Of a stretch of DNA of 64,000 bases, positions 45,384 through 53,793 are shown one piece after another. How positions within the stretch are numbered: the stretch's first letter is position 1; each line of letters opens with the position of its first letter. The DNA comes from JBPOFM01 sp041391925. GTDB taxonomy: Bacteria > Bacteroidota > Bacteroidia > Flavobacteriales > Flavobacteriaceae. Below the pieces are notes generated by a model. That model was given only the letters and a program-made list of their open reading frames with translations, was not told the origin of the DNA and did no database searches. A program made the position numbers and the translations under genes. The stretch covers positions 697,549 through 761,548 of the forward strand of contig JAWKNA010000003.1 of NCBI GenBank assembly GCA_041391925.1. Direction: 5' to 3'.

Positions 45384-47621
45384 TTGAAGAAAACCTTATA
45401 CATATCGTTAATCTTGATTTTGATTGGACTTTCTGTAAGAGCTCAAGAGCCAATGCTAGAAAAGCAACCAAAAGTTGGACTTGTATTAAGTGGAGGAGGT
45501 GCCAAGGGTTTTGCTCATATTGGTGTCTTAAAGGTCTTGGACAGTCTCAACATTAAAATCGATTATGTTGCGGGCACCAGTATGGGAGCTATCGTTGGGG
45601 CCTTGTACGCTTCAGGTTATACAGGCAAACAATTGGATTCTATATTTAGAAGTTTGGATTTTGATGATGTTATTAATGATAACATTCCCAGAGAAGCCAA
45701 AACATTTTACGAACGCGACAATACCGAAAAATATGCTGTGACACTTCCTTTTGATAATTTCAAGATAAAATTGCCTTCTGCATTGTCCAGAGGTCAGAAT
45801 GTTTACAATCTGTTGTCAAAACTTACACTCCATGTTTCTGAAATTGATGATTTCAGTAAACTACCAATTCCATTTTTCTGCATGGCCACCAATATTGAAA
45901 CTGGAGAATCAGTGCTTCTGGATAAAGGAAATTTAGCACAAGCAGTTGCTGCCAGTGGCGCTTTGCCTTCCTTATTTCAGCCAGTGATTATCGGTGACAA
46001 AATTTTTATTGATGGTGGTGTCACCAATAATTATCCGATTGATGAGCTAAGGTCTAAAAATATGGATGTTATCATCGGAGTTGATGTTCAAGATGGGTTG
46101 TCCAGTAGAGAAGAGCTGAGTTCTGCACCAGATATTTTACTGCAAATCAATAATTACAGGACAATTAATGATATGAAGCTCAAAGCGAAAAAAACGGATA
46201 TTTATATAAAGCCCGATATTACCAATTTTAGCGTCATATCATTTAGTGAAGGAGATGTAATTATTGAGTCGGGAGTAAATGCGGCTTTAAAATTATACCA
46301 CGATCTGAATCTATTGCCAAAGAACAAGGTCAAACCGGAGCCACAATCCAAAATAACTCCTCGGGATAGCATCACCATCAATGAAATCAAATTTAACGGT
46401 AATAAGCGCTACACAAGAGCGTATTTACTTGGAAAATTAAAATTAAAACCAGAAACCAGAGTAAGTTACCAGGATTTTGATAGAGGTGTTAGCAATTTGG
46501 TTGCAACAAATAATTTTGATGTATTTCAATATCAGTTACGTGAGTCAAAATACCAGAAAGGATATGATTTAGAAGCCTCTTTGGTAGAGAATCAAATAAG
46601 AACATTATTGAAACTAGGAATTCACTATGATGATTTATACAAAAGTGCAGCCTTGGTCAACCTTACCAGGAAGCGTGCTCTTTTGGATAATGATGTAGCA
46701 TCATTGGACGTGATTTTAGGAGATAATGTTCGCTATAATTTCGAATATTTTATAGATAAAGGATTTTATTGGAGCATTGGTTTAAAATCACGGTATAATA
46801 AATTCTCTAAAAATGTTTCTGCTCAATTATTCACAGATAGCGGACAAGAGCTAATAGAAGGTTTAAACAAACTAGAAATTGATTTACAAGACCAAACTAA
46901 CCAATTCTATCTTCAAACACTTTTTAGAAAGGATTTTGCATTGGCAATTGGTGCAGAACATAAAAGATTGAAAATCAAATCGGAAACACTTAATACCAAT
47001 CAAAACAATGGCTCAATTATTTTTGAAAACACCGATTATATAAGTGGGTTTTCAACTTTAAAACTAGACAATTATAGCAACAAATATTTTCCCAGAAATG
47101 GATTCTACTTTAATGGTGATTTTCATTGGTATGTATTTGCGTCACATTTCAACAAAGATTTTTCTCCATTTTCTATAGCAAAAGCAGATTTTGGTTACAC
47201 ATTCATGCCATTAAATAAATTGTCAGTCAACATTCTTGCCCAAGGAGGCTTTCGAATAGGGGAAAACTCTCCACCGTCCTTGAACTTTGGACTTGGAGGC
47301 TATGGCAATAATTTCATCAACAATTACATTTCCTTTTACGGGTATGATTATGTGTCATTGATTGGTAATAGTTTTGTAAAGTCCACACTTACATTTGACT
47401 ATGAAATTTTTAAGAAAAACCACATTACAGTGGCAACCAACATCGCTAATGTTGAAGATAATCTTTTTGACTCTGGAGAATGGATTAAAAAGCTAGATTA
47501 CAGTGGAATTGCAATAGGCTATGGTATCGAAACATTTTTAGGGCCATTAGAAGCAAAGTATACTTATTCACCAGAAATTAAGCGAAGTTATTGGTTTTTT
47601 AACCTGGGTTTTTGGTTTTAA
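45384..47621 (+). CDS. Patatin-like phospholipase fused to POTRA/BamA-type outer-membrane barrel
   Basis: The 745-residue protein has a signal peptide (TLYISLILILIGLSVRAQ), a patatin domain (~30-270) with oxyanion loop SGGGAKGFAHIG, GTSMG with S66 and DGG with D210, then a POTRA-like segment (~330-400, INEIKFNGNKRYTRAYLLGKL) and a C-terminal ~350-residue barrel ending in SYWFFNLGFWF. The layout is that of PlpD/type Vd autotransporter-like enzymes. It is a Ser-Asp lipid acyl hydrolase secreted or exposed at the surface by its own barrel. The TTG at 45384 is the only start that keeps the signal peptide. Confidence 0.9.
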   Translation: MKKTLYISLILILIGLSVRAQEPMLEKQPKVGLVLSGGGAKGFAHIGVLKVLDSLNIKIDYVAGTSMGAIVGALYASGYTGKQLDSIFRSLDFDDVINDNIPREAKTFYERDNTEKYAVTLPFDNFKIKLPSALSRGQNVYNLLSKLTLHVSEIDDFSKLPIPFFCMATNIETGESVLLDKGNLAQAVAASGALPSLFQPVIIGDKIFIDGGVTNNYPIDELRSKNMDVIIGVDVQDGLSSREELSSAPDILLQINNYRTINDMKLKAKKTDIYIKPDITNFSVISFSEGDVIIESGVNAALKLYHDLNLLPKNKVKPEPQSKITPRDSITINEIKFNGNKRYTRAYLLGKLKLKPETRVSYQDFDRGVSNLVATNNFDVFQYQLRESKYQKGYDLEASLVENQIRTLLKLGIHYDDLYKSAALVNLTRKRALLDNDVASLDVILGDNVRYNFEYFIDKGFYWSIGLKSRYNKFSKNVSAQLFTDSGQELIEGLNKLEIDLQDQTNQFYLQTLFRKDFALAIGAEHKRLKIKSETLNTNQNNGSIIFENTDYISGFSTLKLDNYSNKYFPRNGFYFNGDFHWYVFASHFNKDFSPFSIAKADFGYTFMPLNKLSVNILAQGGFRIGENSPPSLNFGLGGYGNNFINNYISFYGYDYVSLIGNSFVKSTLTFDYEIFKKNHITVATNIANVEDNLFDSGEWIKKLDYSGIAIGYGIETFLGPLEAKYTYSPEIKRSYWFFNLGFWF

Positions 47622-47799
47622 AAAATTTACCGATATTTGTATTCTTATGAAACTTTTCTGGTCAGGCTTATTATTCCATCTTCATTTTCTTATCAAAAGA
47701 AATCCAGAATAAGTACGCATTATTGTATCTTTATATGAGCAAAAAGTTTGAGGTTGATATACTTAAAACTTTAGATGTCTAATATTTAATATCAAAAAA

Positions 47800-48954
47800 A
47801 TGCCATTTTATCATAAATTAGGGAATATACCTCCCAAACGACATACACAATTCCGAAAACCGGACGGTTCACTGTATTCAGAACAATTGTTTGGTACCAT
47901 TGGGTTTGACGGCATGTACACCAATTCGTACCATGTACAACGCCCAACACAGGTAAAAAAAATACAGAAACAATACAATGTCGCACCTAAAATTGCCAAA
48001 CTCAATAACATCCAATCCTATCGATTTAGAGGCTTTCAAGTAAAGCCCGAAAATGATTATTTGGAAAGTCGCAAAACGGTTTTGACCAATTCCGATTGCA
48101 GCATCATTTTGGCTGCGCCAAAACAATCGACAGAAGATTACTTTTATAAAAACACGGATGCTGATGAATTGATTTTCATTCACAAAGGAACAGGAAAGTT
48201 ACGTACACATCTCGGAAATCTTGATTTCAAATACGGCGATTATTTGTTGGTGCCAAGAGGCATCATCTACAAAATGGATTTTGACACAGAAGACAATCGT
48301 TTGTTTATAGTGGAATCTCGAAGGCCAATTTATACACCAAAACGTTACAGAAACTGGTTTGGACAATTGTTGGAACATTCGCCCTATTGCGAGCGCGATA
48401 TCCGAAAACCTCAAGAATTGGAAACCAATGACGAATCTGGTGAATTCCTGATAAAAGTTAAAAAGCAGGATGATATTTTTGAAATGGTTTACGCATCACA
48501 TCCATTTGACGTGGTTGGTTATGACGGATTCAACTATCCGTACGCCTTTTCAATCCATGATTTTGAACCGATTACAGGCCGCATCCATCAACCACCACCA
48601 GTTCACCAGACGTTTGAAACCGATGCCTTTGTAGTTTGCAGTTTTGTGCCACGTTTGTACGATTACCATCCGTTGAGCATTCCTGCACCTTACAACCATA
48701 GCAATATCGATAGCGATGAGGTACTGTATTATGTCGATGGCGATTTTATGAGCCGCAACGATGTTGAGGCTGGGCATATGTCATTGCATCCCGCGGGAAT
48801 TCCTCATGGTCCACATCCTGGAGCGACTGAACGAAGCATCGGAAAAACTAAAACTGATGAATTGGCCGTCATGGTCGATACATTCAAACCCTTAAAAGTA
48901 ACAGAGGACGCATTAAAGATAGCCGACGAAGATTATTTTAAATCGTGGCTCTAA
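47800..48954 (+). CDS. hmgA: Homogentisate 1,2-dioxygenase
   Basis: HmgA opens the ring of homogentisate to maleylacetoacetate in tyrosine degradation. The 384-residue cupin-like protein shows FYHKLGNIPPKRHTQFR near the N-terminus, RIHQPPPVHQTFETDAFVVCSFVPR, and DSDEVLYYVDGDFMSR ... LHPAGIPHGPHPG with the Fe ligands His, Glu and His. The ATG at 47800 gives the natural N-terminus. The 178-bp upstream gap holds no other recognisable gene. It is followed by the relic element and hpd, which makes the substrate of HmgA. Confidence 0.93.
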   Translation: MPFYHKLGNIPPKRHTQFRKPDGSLYSEQLFGTIGFDGMYTNSYHVQRPTQVKKIQKQYNVAPKIAKLNNIQSYRFRGFQVKPENDYLESRKTVLTNSDCSIILAAPKQSTEDYFYKNTDADELIFIHKGTGKLRTHLGNLDFKYGDYLLVPRGIIYKMDFDTEDNRLFIVESRRPIYTPKRYRNWFGQLLEHSPYCERDIRKPQELETNDESGEFLIKVKKQDDIFEMVYASHPFDVVGYDGFNYPYAFSIHDFEPITGRIHQPPPVHQTFETDAFVVCSFVPRLYDYHPLSIPAPYNHSNIDSDEVLYYVDGDFMSRNDVEAGHMSLHPAGIPHGPHPGATERSIGKTKTDELAVMVDTFKPLKVTEDALKIADEDYFKSWL

Positions 48955-48964
48955 TTTGAATGTA

Positions 48965-49369
48965 GAATAAAGAGAAGAGAAATGAGACTTTTCAAATAAA
49001 AAGACATAATTATAAAAATCTCAAGATTTGGAATTTGGGAATTGAGATTGTTGACGATGTTTTTAATTTAATATGCGAATTTCCAAAAGATGAAAAATTT
49101 GGTTTAAGTTCTCAAATTAGCAGGTGTTCAATTCTATACCTAGTAATATAGCAGAAGGTTGTTCAAGAACGGATAAATCATTTTCTCACTTTATTGATAT
49201 TGCTTTGGGTTCCTCATTTGAACTTGAGACCCAATTAATAATAGCATTTAATCGAAAATATATTACAATAGAAAAATTATTAAAAATTCAAGAAAAAATA
49301 GAAGAGTTTCAGAAAATGACTATGAGTTTTCAAAATAAACTTTAGGTCTCTTTTCTCTTCTCACTATTC
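48965..49369. mobile_element. IVS-like element with 24-bp terminal inverted repeats around a decayed four-helix-bundle gene
   Basis: The left end 48965-48988 and right end 49346-49369 are inverted copies matching at 21 of 24 positions (mismatches at repeat positions 6, 7 and 19). Between them lies only the 23S-rRNA-IVS-protein-like pseudogene (48996-49345). The element fills the hmgA-hpd gap (48955-49390), leaving 10 bp and 21 bp to the neighbouring genes. No target-site duplication was found by eye. Such a layout is like the intervening sequences of 23S rRNA, whose ends pair to form a stem. Confidence 0.7.
48996..49345 (+). pseudogene. Decayed four-helix-bundle (23S rRNA intervening sequence, IVS/S23) protein gene
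   Basis: Two frames together encode one four-helix-bundle protein. The first part reads KRHNYKNLKIWNLGIEIVDD, then FNLICEFPKDEKFGLSSQIS, and the second part SIPSNIAEGCSRTDKSFSHF, then IDIALGSSFELETQLIIAF. The break is at about 49130-49135: one T appears to be missing, which shifts from frame 0 (48996-based) to frame 2 (49124-based). The expected start codon position carries ATA (48996-48998). Thus at least two disabling changes, and the gene is most likely dead, though the ends of its element are still well matched. Confidence 0.78.
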
Positions 49370-49390
49370 TTTTATCTAAATTAATTCACA

Positions 49391-50551
49391 ATGAGTAAAG
49401 ACATAAAATCAGTAGATTACGGACTGGAAAAAATTTTTGAAGGCGCAGAAGACTTTTTGCCACTTCTCGGAACGGATTACGTAGAATTTTACGTAGGCAA
49501 TGCCAAACAAGCCGCGCATTTTTACAAAACAGCCTTTGGATTTCAATCCTATGCTTACAAAGGGTTGGAAACTGGGTCAAAGGATTCAGTTAGCTATGTT
49601 TTGAAACAAGACAAAATCCGACTGGTGCTGACCACACCATTAAATAGCAAATCAAAAATCAATGACCATATCGTCAAACATGGTGATGGTGTAAAAGTTG
49701 TAGCACTTTGGGTCGATGATGCCAGAAGTGCTTACGACGAAACTACCAAACGTGGTGCCAAACCCTTTATGGAACCAAAAGTTGAGAAAGACGAACATGG
49801 TGAAGTTGTGAGAGCTGGAATTTACACTTACGGCGAAACGGTGCACATGTTTGTAGAACGCAAAAACTATAAAGGACAATTCATGCCAGGATTCAGAGAG
49901 TGGAAATCAGATTATAATCCTGAACCAGTGGGCTTGAAATATATTGACCACATGGTCGGCAATGTCGGTTGGGGCGAAATGAACACTTGGGTCAAATGGT
50001 ATGAAGATGTCATGGGGTTTGTAAATTTCCTGTCGTTTGACGATAAACAAATCCATACCGAATATTCAGCGTTGATGAGTAAAGTAATGAGCAATGGGAA
50101 CGGACGCATTAAATTCCCCATCAACGAACCAGCCGAAGGTAAAAAACGTTCGCAAATTGAAGAATATTTAGATTTTTATGAAAGTCCAGGAGTACAACAC
50201 ATAGCGGTTGCCACGGACGATATCATTACAACGGTTTCAAAATTGAAATCCAGAGGAGTGGAATTTTTATCGACGCCACCAGAAGAATATTATCGAGCAG
50301 TACCTGGCAGATTGGAAGAACATAGCCACGCCTTACGCGAAGATATTGAAACTTTAAAAAGTTTAGGGATAATGATTGATGCCGATGAAGAAGGCTATCT
50401 TCTTCAAATTTTCACAAAACCAGTTGAAGATAGACCAACCTTATTCTTTGAAATCATCCAGCGTATGGGAGCCAAAGGCTTTGGTGCAGGAAACTTTAAA
50501 GCTTTGTTTGAGTCCATAGAACGCGAACAAGAATTGCGAGGAACTTTATAG
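49391..50551 (+). CDS. hpd: 4-hydroxyphenylpyruvate dioxygenase
   Basis: HPD converts 4-hydroxyphenylpyruvate to homogentisate with Fe(II). The 386-residue protein has two VOC-like halves: YVEFYVGNAKQAAHFYKTAFGF at the N-terminus and YIDHMVGNVGWGEMNTWVKWYEDVMGF in the second half, with Fe ligands His in DHMV and in VQHIAVATDDI, and Glu in TLFFEIIQR. The end KALFESIEREQELRGTL is typical. It feeds HmgA upstream; the two were presumably adjacent before the element inserted. Confidence 0.96.
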   Translation: MSKDIKSVDYGLEKIFEGAEDFLPLLGTDYVEFYVGNAKQAAHFYKTAFGFQSYAYKGLETGSKDSVSYVLKQDKIRLVLTTPLNSKSKINDHIVKHGDGVKVVALWVDDARSAYDETTKRGAKPFMEPKVEKDEHGEVVRAGIYTYGETVHMFVERKNYKGQFMPGFREWKSDYNPEPVGLKYIDHMVGNVGWGEMNTWVKWYEDVMGFVNFLSFDDKQIHTEYSALMSKVMSNGNGRIKFPINEPAEGKKRSQIEEYLDFYESPGVQHIAVATDDIITTVSKLKSRGVEFLSTPPEEYYRAVPGRLEEHSHALREDIETLKSLGIMIDADEEGYLLQIFTKPVEDRPTLFFEIIQRMGAKGFGAGNFKALFESIEREQELRGTL

Positions 50552-50573
50552 ACCTTTAAAATTATATAAAAGT

Positions 50574-50605
50574 AAACCTCAAAGGATTTTAATCCTTTGA
50601 GGTTT
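50574..50605 (+). terminator. Perfect 14-bp stem-loop, terminator-like
   Basis: A perfect 14-bp stem (50574-50587 with 50592-50605) with a 4-nt loop sits 22 bp after hpd. The T-tail is short, so it may be a terminator or an mRNA 3' end stabiliser. Confidence 0.75.
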
Positions 50606-50764
50606 ATTAATGTTACAAAAATTTAAACTTTTATTTAACAGCAATGAAATGCCTTATTCATAGGTGGTTTCAAGTTTTTTTTTATTTTTGGAACAGTAAT
50701 TGTAAATCTGACTAACAAAAACAAAAATGTTTACATTTAGTAGCATTTGCAATGACATCTAATT

Positions 50765-51544
50765 ATGAAAAAAACCCTACTTATAATATCGCTTTTTATT
50801 GCAATCCAATTTTCTTTTGCCCAAAAGCAAGATGCATTTCAATCTGGCGAATGGTTCAAATTTGAAATGAGCTATAGCAACTGGATAAAAGCTGGCAATG
50901 CTACCTTGGAAGTCCAGGAATCAACTTATAAAGGCAAACCTGTATATCACGTGGTCGGCAAAGGTTGGACTACTGGAGCCATTAAATGGTTTTTCAAGGT
51001 AAAAGACCGCTATGAAAGCTATTTTGACAAAAGCACCGGACTGCCTTATAAATCCATCCGTCAAATCGACGAAGGTGGTCACACTAAGGACGTAGAAACG
51101 GAGTTTGACCAATATAATAACAAAGCCTATGTCAATAATAAGAAGCATAATAAGGAAAGTGTCCACACTACGGAGAAAAATGTACAGGACATGGTATCGG
51201 CATTTTATTATTTGAGAAACAATTACAATACTGATACAATCAAAGAAGGAGATGTGGTTTCTCTAAATATGTTCTTTGATGAGGAAAACTATAATTTCAG
51301 GTTAAAATTTTTGGGAAGAGAAACCATTGATACTAACTTTGGCAAAGTAAAGACGCTTAGGTTTAGACCCTATGTAATGGCTGGACGTGTTTTTAAGGAA
51401 GAAGAAAGTTTAACTCTTTGGGTAAGTGCTGACAATAATAAAATTCCGTTAAAAATAAAGGCTGATTTACGCGTCGGTTCTTTACAAGCCAATTTGGAAG
51501 CCTTTAAAGGACTGAAACACTCATTTCAAATACAATTTGATTAA
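50765..51544 (+). CDS. DUF3108 family exported protein
   Basis: The 259-residue protein has a signal peptide (LLIISLFIAIQFSFAQ) and the DUF3108 pattern: GEWFKFEMSYSNWIKAGNATLEVQ, VYHVVGKGWTTGAIKWFFKVKDRYESYFDKSTGLP, and LTLWVSADNNKIPLKIKADLRVGSLQANLEAFKG. Members are exported and of unknown function. It is 3 bp upstream of kynA, suggesting a single operon through kynA, the M23 gene and pgi. Confidence 0.88.
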   Translation: MKKTLLIISLFIAIQFSFAQKQDAFQSGEWFKFEMSYSNWIKAGNATLEVQESTYKGKPVYHVVGKGWTTGAIKWFFKVKDRYESYFDKSTGLPYKSIRQIDEGGHTKDVETEFDQYNNKAYVNNKKHNKESVHTTEKNVQDMVSAFYYLRNNYNTDTIKEGDVVSLNMFFDEENYNFRLKFLGRETIDTNFGKVKTLRFRPYVMAGRVFKEEESLTLWVSADNNKIPLKIKADLRVGSLQANLEAFKGLKHSFQIQFD

Positions 51545-51547
51545 CGC

Positions 51548-52483
51548 ATGGCTCACCACCAACCTAATTTTGACCCTATTTTAAAAGAGCTTCAACAGAA
51601 GTACAATTCCATAGACCAAGATACCCACACACATTTAGAAGGTTTGCTCTATAGCAAGCCAATCACTTATTGGGATTATATTCAAACGGATGCGTTGCTG
51701 AATCTTCAGATTCAACGTACCACTTTACCCGACGAGATGGTATTTATTGCATATCATCAAATCAACGAGTTACTTTTCAAAATGATTCTTTGGGAAATTT
51801 CGCAAGTGGCTGAAAAAGAAAACTTGGACGTTGTATTTTTTGAAAACAAAATCATGCGTATCAGCCGTTATTTTGATATGCTCACAACGTCTTTTAACAT
51901 CATGCGAGAAGGTATGGAAGTGGAGCAATACATGAAATTCAGAAACACATTGACACCTGCAAGTGGTTTTCAAAGTGCCCAATATCGTTTGATTGAATTT
52001 GCATCAACCGAATTGATTAATTTAATCGATTATCGTTTCCGAAAAAACATAGACCGCAATACGCCTTTTACACACGCATTCGAGCATTTATATTGGCAAG
52101 CTGCAGGAAAAGATTACGAAACTGGCAAAAAATCAAGACTTTTGATTAATTTTGAAAATCGATATAAGGACGAGTTTCTCCGATTTATGGAAAAATACAA
52201 TACCAAAAATCTGTGGACACGTTTTAAAGAGTTGCCAAAAGAAGACCAAAAAGATGAAGATTTGGTCAAAGCAATGCGACATTATGACTATACCGTAAAC
52301 ATCACATGGGTCATGGCGCATTACAATGCAGCAAAGCATTATATTGAAAGTGGAAGTAAACATGTGGAGGCTACTGGCGGAAGCGAATGGAAAAAATACA
52401 TGCACCCAAAATACCAAAGACGCATTTTTTTCCCAGAGCTTTGGACTCAAGAAGAATTGGAGAATTGGGGAACAAATATTTAA
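51548..52483 (+). CDS. kynA: Tryptophan 2,3-dioxygenase
   Basis: TDO opens the indole ring of tryptophan to N-formylkynurenine using heme. The 311-residue protein has DTHTHLEGLLYSKPITYWDYIQTDALLNLQ near the N-terminus, EMVFIAYHQINELLFKMILWEI with the substrate/distal His, the FRNTLTPASGFQSAQYRLIEF motif, and the C-terminal KHVEATGGSEWKKYMHPKYQRRIFFPELW. It shares its neighbourhood with hmgA and hpd, so aromatic amino acid breakdown is a theme of this part. Confidence 0.93.
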   Translation: MAHHQPNFDPILKELQQKYNSIDQDTHTHLEGLLYSKPITYWDYIQTDALLNLQIQRTTLPDEMVFIAYHQINELLFKMILWEISQVAEKENLDVVFFENKIMRISRYFDMLTTSFNIMREGMEVEQYMKFRNTLTPASGFQSAQYRLIEFASTELINLIDYRFRKNIDRNTPFTHAFEHLYWQAAGKDYETGKKSRLLINFENRYKDEFLRFMEKYNTKNLWTRFKELPKEDQKDEDLVKAMRHYDYTVNITWVMAHYNAAKHYIESGSKHVEATGGSEWKKYMHPKYQRRIFFPELWTQEELENWGTNI

Positions 52484-52503
52484 AACCTAACTAAATAGTG
52501 ACA

Positions 52504-53793
52504 ATGAAGCAAAAAAAATTATTAATAGCACTTTTAATTTCAATCAGCTTTTTTTCTTGCAAAGAAGACAAACCAATCGACAACACCAAAGACCTACAAG
52601 CATTTGTTGAACCAGAAGAGATTATGGAATTCGGGTTCAATCTCAATGATTATTTTGTAAAACGGGATACCATCAAATCTGGAGACAGTTTTGGAACTAT
52701 ATTGGAACGAAATAACATTGGTTATCCACAGATTTATAATATTGCCGAAAACGCAAAAGACTCCTATGACATTCGTAAGCTGCAAATAGGAAAACCATAC
52801 ACATTGTTATGCTCCAAAGATTCCTTGCAAAAACCTGAATGCTTTATATATCAGCCCAATAATATCGACTATGTTGTCATTAAATTTGCGGATTCCGTAG
52901 TCGCTTATAAGGAAAGCAAGCCAGTAACGGTTGTTACCAAAGAAGCTTCAGGAACTATCATGAATTCGCTTTCTGAAACTATGGAAGCTCAAGAATTGCC
53001 CTATCAATTAATCAATGATATGGCAGATATCTATGCTTGGACTATCAATTTCTTTAAGGTGCAGCCAGGTGATAAATTCAAGATTATTTACAAAGAACGC
53101 TACATTGAAGATGATATTTCGGTTGGAATTGAAAGTATTGAAGCAGCTTATTTTCAGCACAAAGGAGAAGATTTTTATGCCTTTGGATTTAAGACTGACA
53201 GCCTCCAGAAAGATAAAACTTATTTTGATGAAAAATCGAAAAGTTTAAAACGAGCTTTTTTAAAAGCTCCAGTTCAATTCAGCAGAATATCTTCTCGTTA
53301 CAATCTTAATCGCCGCATTGCCTATTACGGATATGCTTTGCGTCCTCATAAGGGTACTGACTTTGCTGCGGCAGTGGGAACACCAATTTTGGCAACCGCA
53401 AATGGGACTGTCATTGAGTCCACACAAAGGGGAGGTAATGGCAAATATGTAAAAATCAAGCATAATGACACCTATACCACTCAATATCTTCATATGAGCA
53501 GACAAGCTGTCAAGAAAGGTCAATATGTGAAACAAGGTGATGTTATTGGATATGTGGGAATGACTGGAAACACAGGTGGCCCACACGTTTGCTACCGATT
53601 TTGGAAAAATGGACAGCAGGTTGACCCTTTCAAGGAAAAATTACCAACAGCTGAAAGTATTCCTGATGCTTTGAAAGAGCAATACCAGCAATACATTCAA
53701 CCTTTAAAATTAAAATTAGATCATATACCATATAAAGAAGGGAAAAAACATCTAATTTCTTCAGAAGAAAATCTCATAAGTCAAGTCGATTAA
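52504..53793 (+). CDS. M23 family peptidoglycan peptidase, lipoprotein, with Cys at a zinc-ligand position
   Basis: The 429-residue lipoprotein (lipobox FFSC, C19) has a LysM-like/opacity-type N-terminal part (~60-100, IKSGDSFGTILERN) and an M23 domain with H282-x3-D286 (HKGTDFAAAVGTP). The usual HxH near the end reads H361-V-C363 (GGPHVCYRFW), so Cys replaces the second His, normally a zinc ligand. Cys can bind zinc, so activity is possible. Start at 52504 (MKQKK); the GTG two codons upstream is less likely. The stop overlaps the pgi start by one base (TAATG), which couples translation. Confidence 0.87.
   Translation: MKQKKLLIALLISISFFSCKEDKPIDNTKDLQAFVEPEEIMEFGFNLNDYFVKRDTIKSGDSFGTILERNNIGYPQIYNIAENAKDSYDIRKLQIGKPYTLLCSKDSLQKPECFIYQPNNIDYVVIKFADSVVAYKESKPVTVVTKEASGTIMNSLSETMEAQELPYQLINDMADIYAWTINFFKVQPGDKFKIIYKERYIEDDISVGIESIEAAYFQHKGEDFYAFGFKTDSLQKDKTYFDEKSKSLKRAFLKAPVQFSRISSRYNLNRRIAYYGYALRPHKGTDFAAAVGTPILATANGTVIESTQRGGNGKYVKIKHNDTYTTQYLHMSRQAVKKGQYVKQGDVIGYVGMTGNTGGPHVCYRFWKNGQQVDPFKEKLPTAESIPDALKEQYQQYIQPLKLKLDHIPYKEGKKHLISSEENLISQVD

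Noticed and set aside
47650..47712. A 21-codon ORF upstream of hmgA (MKLFWSGLL...)
   Set aside because: There is no clear start context, conservation is unknown, and similar short ORFs occur by chance in such A/T-rich DNA.
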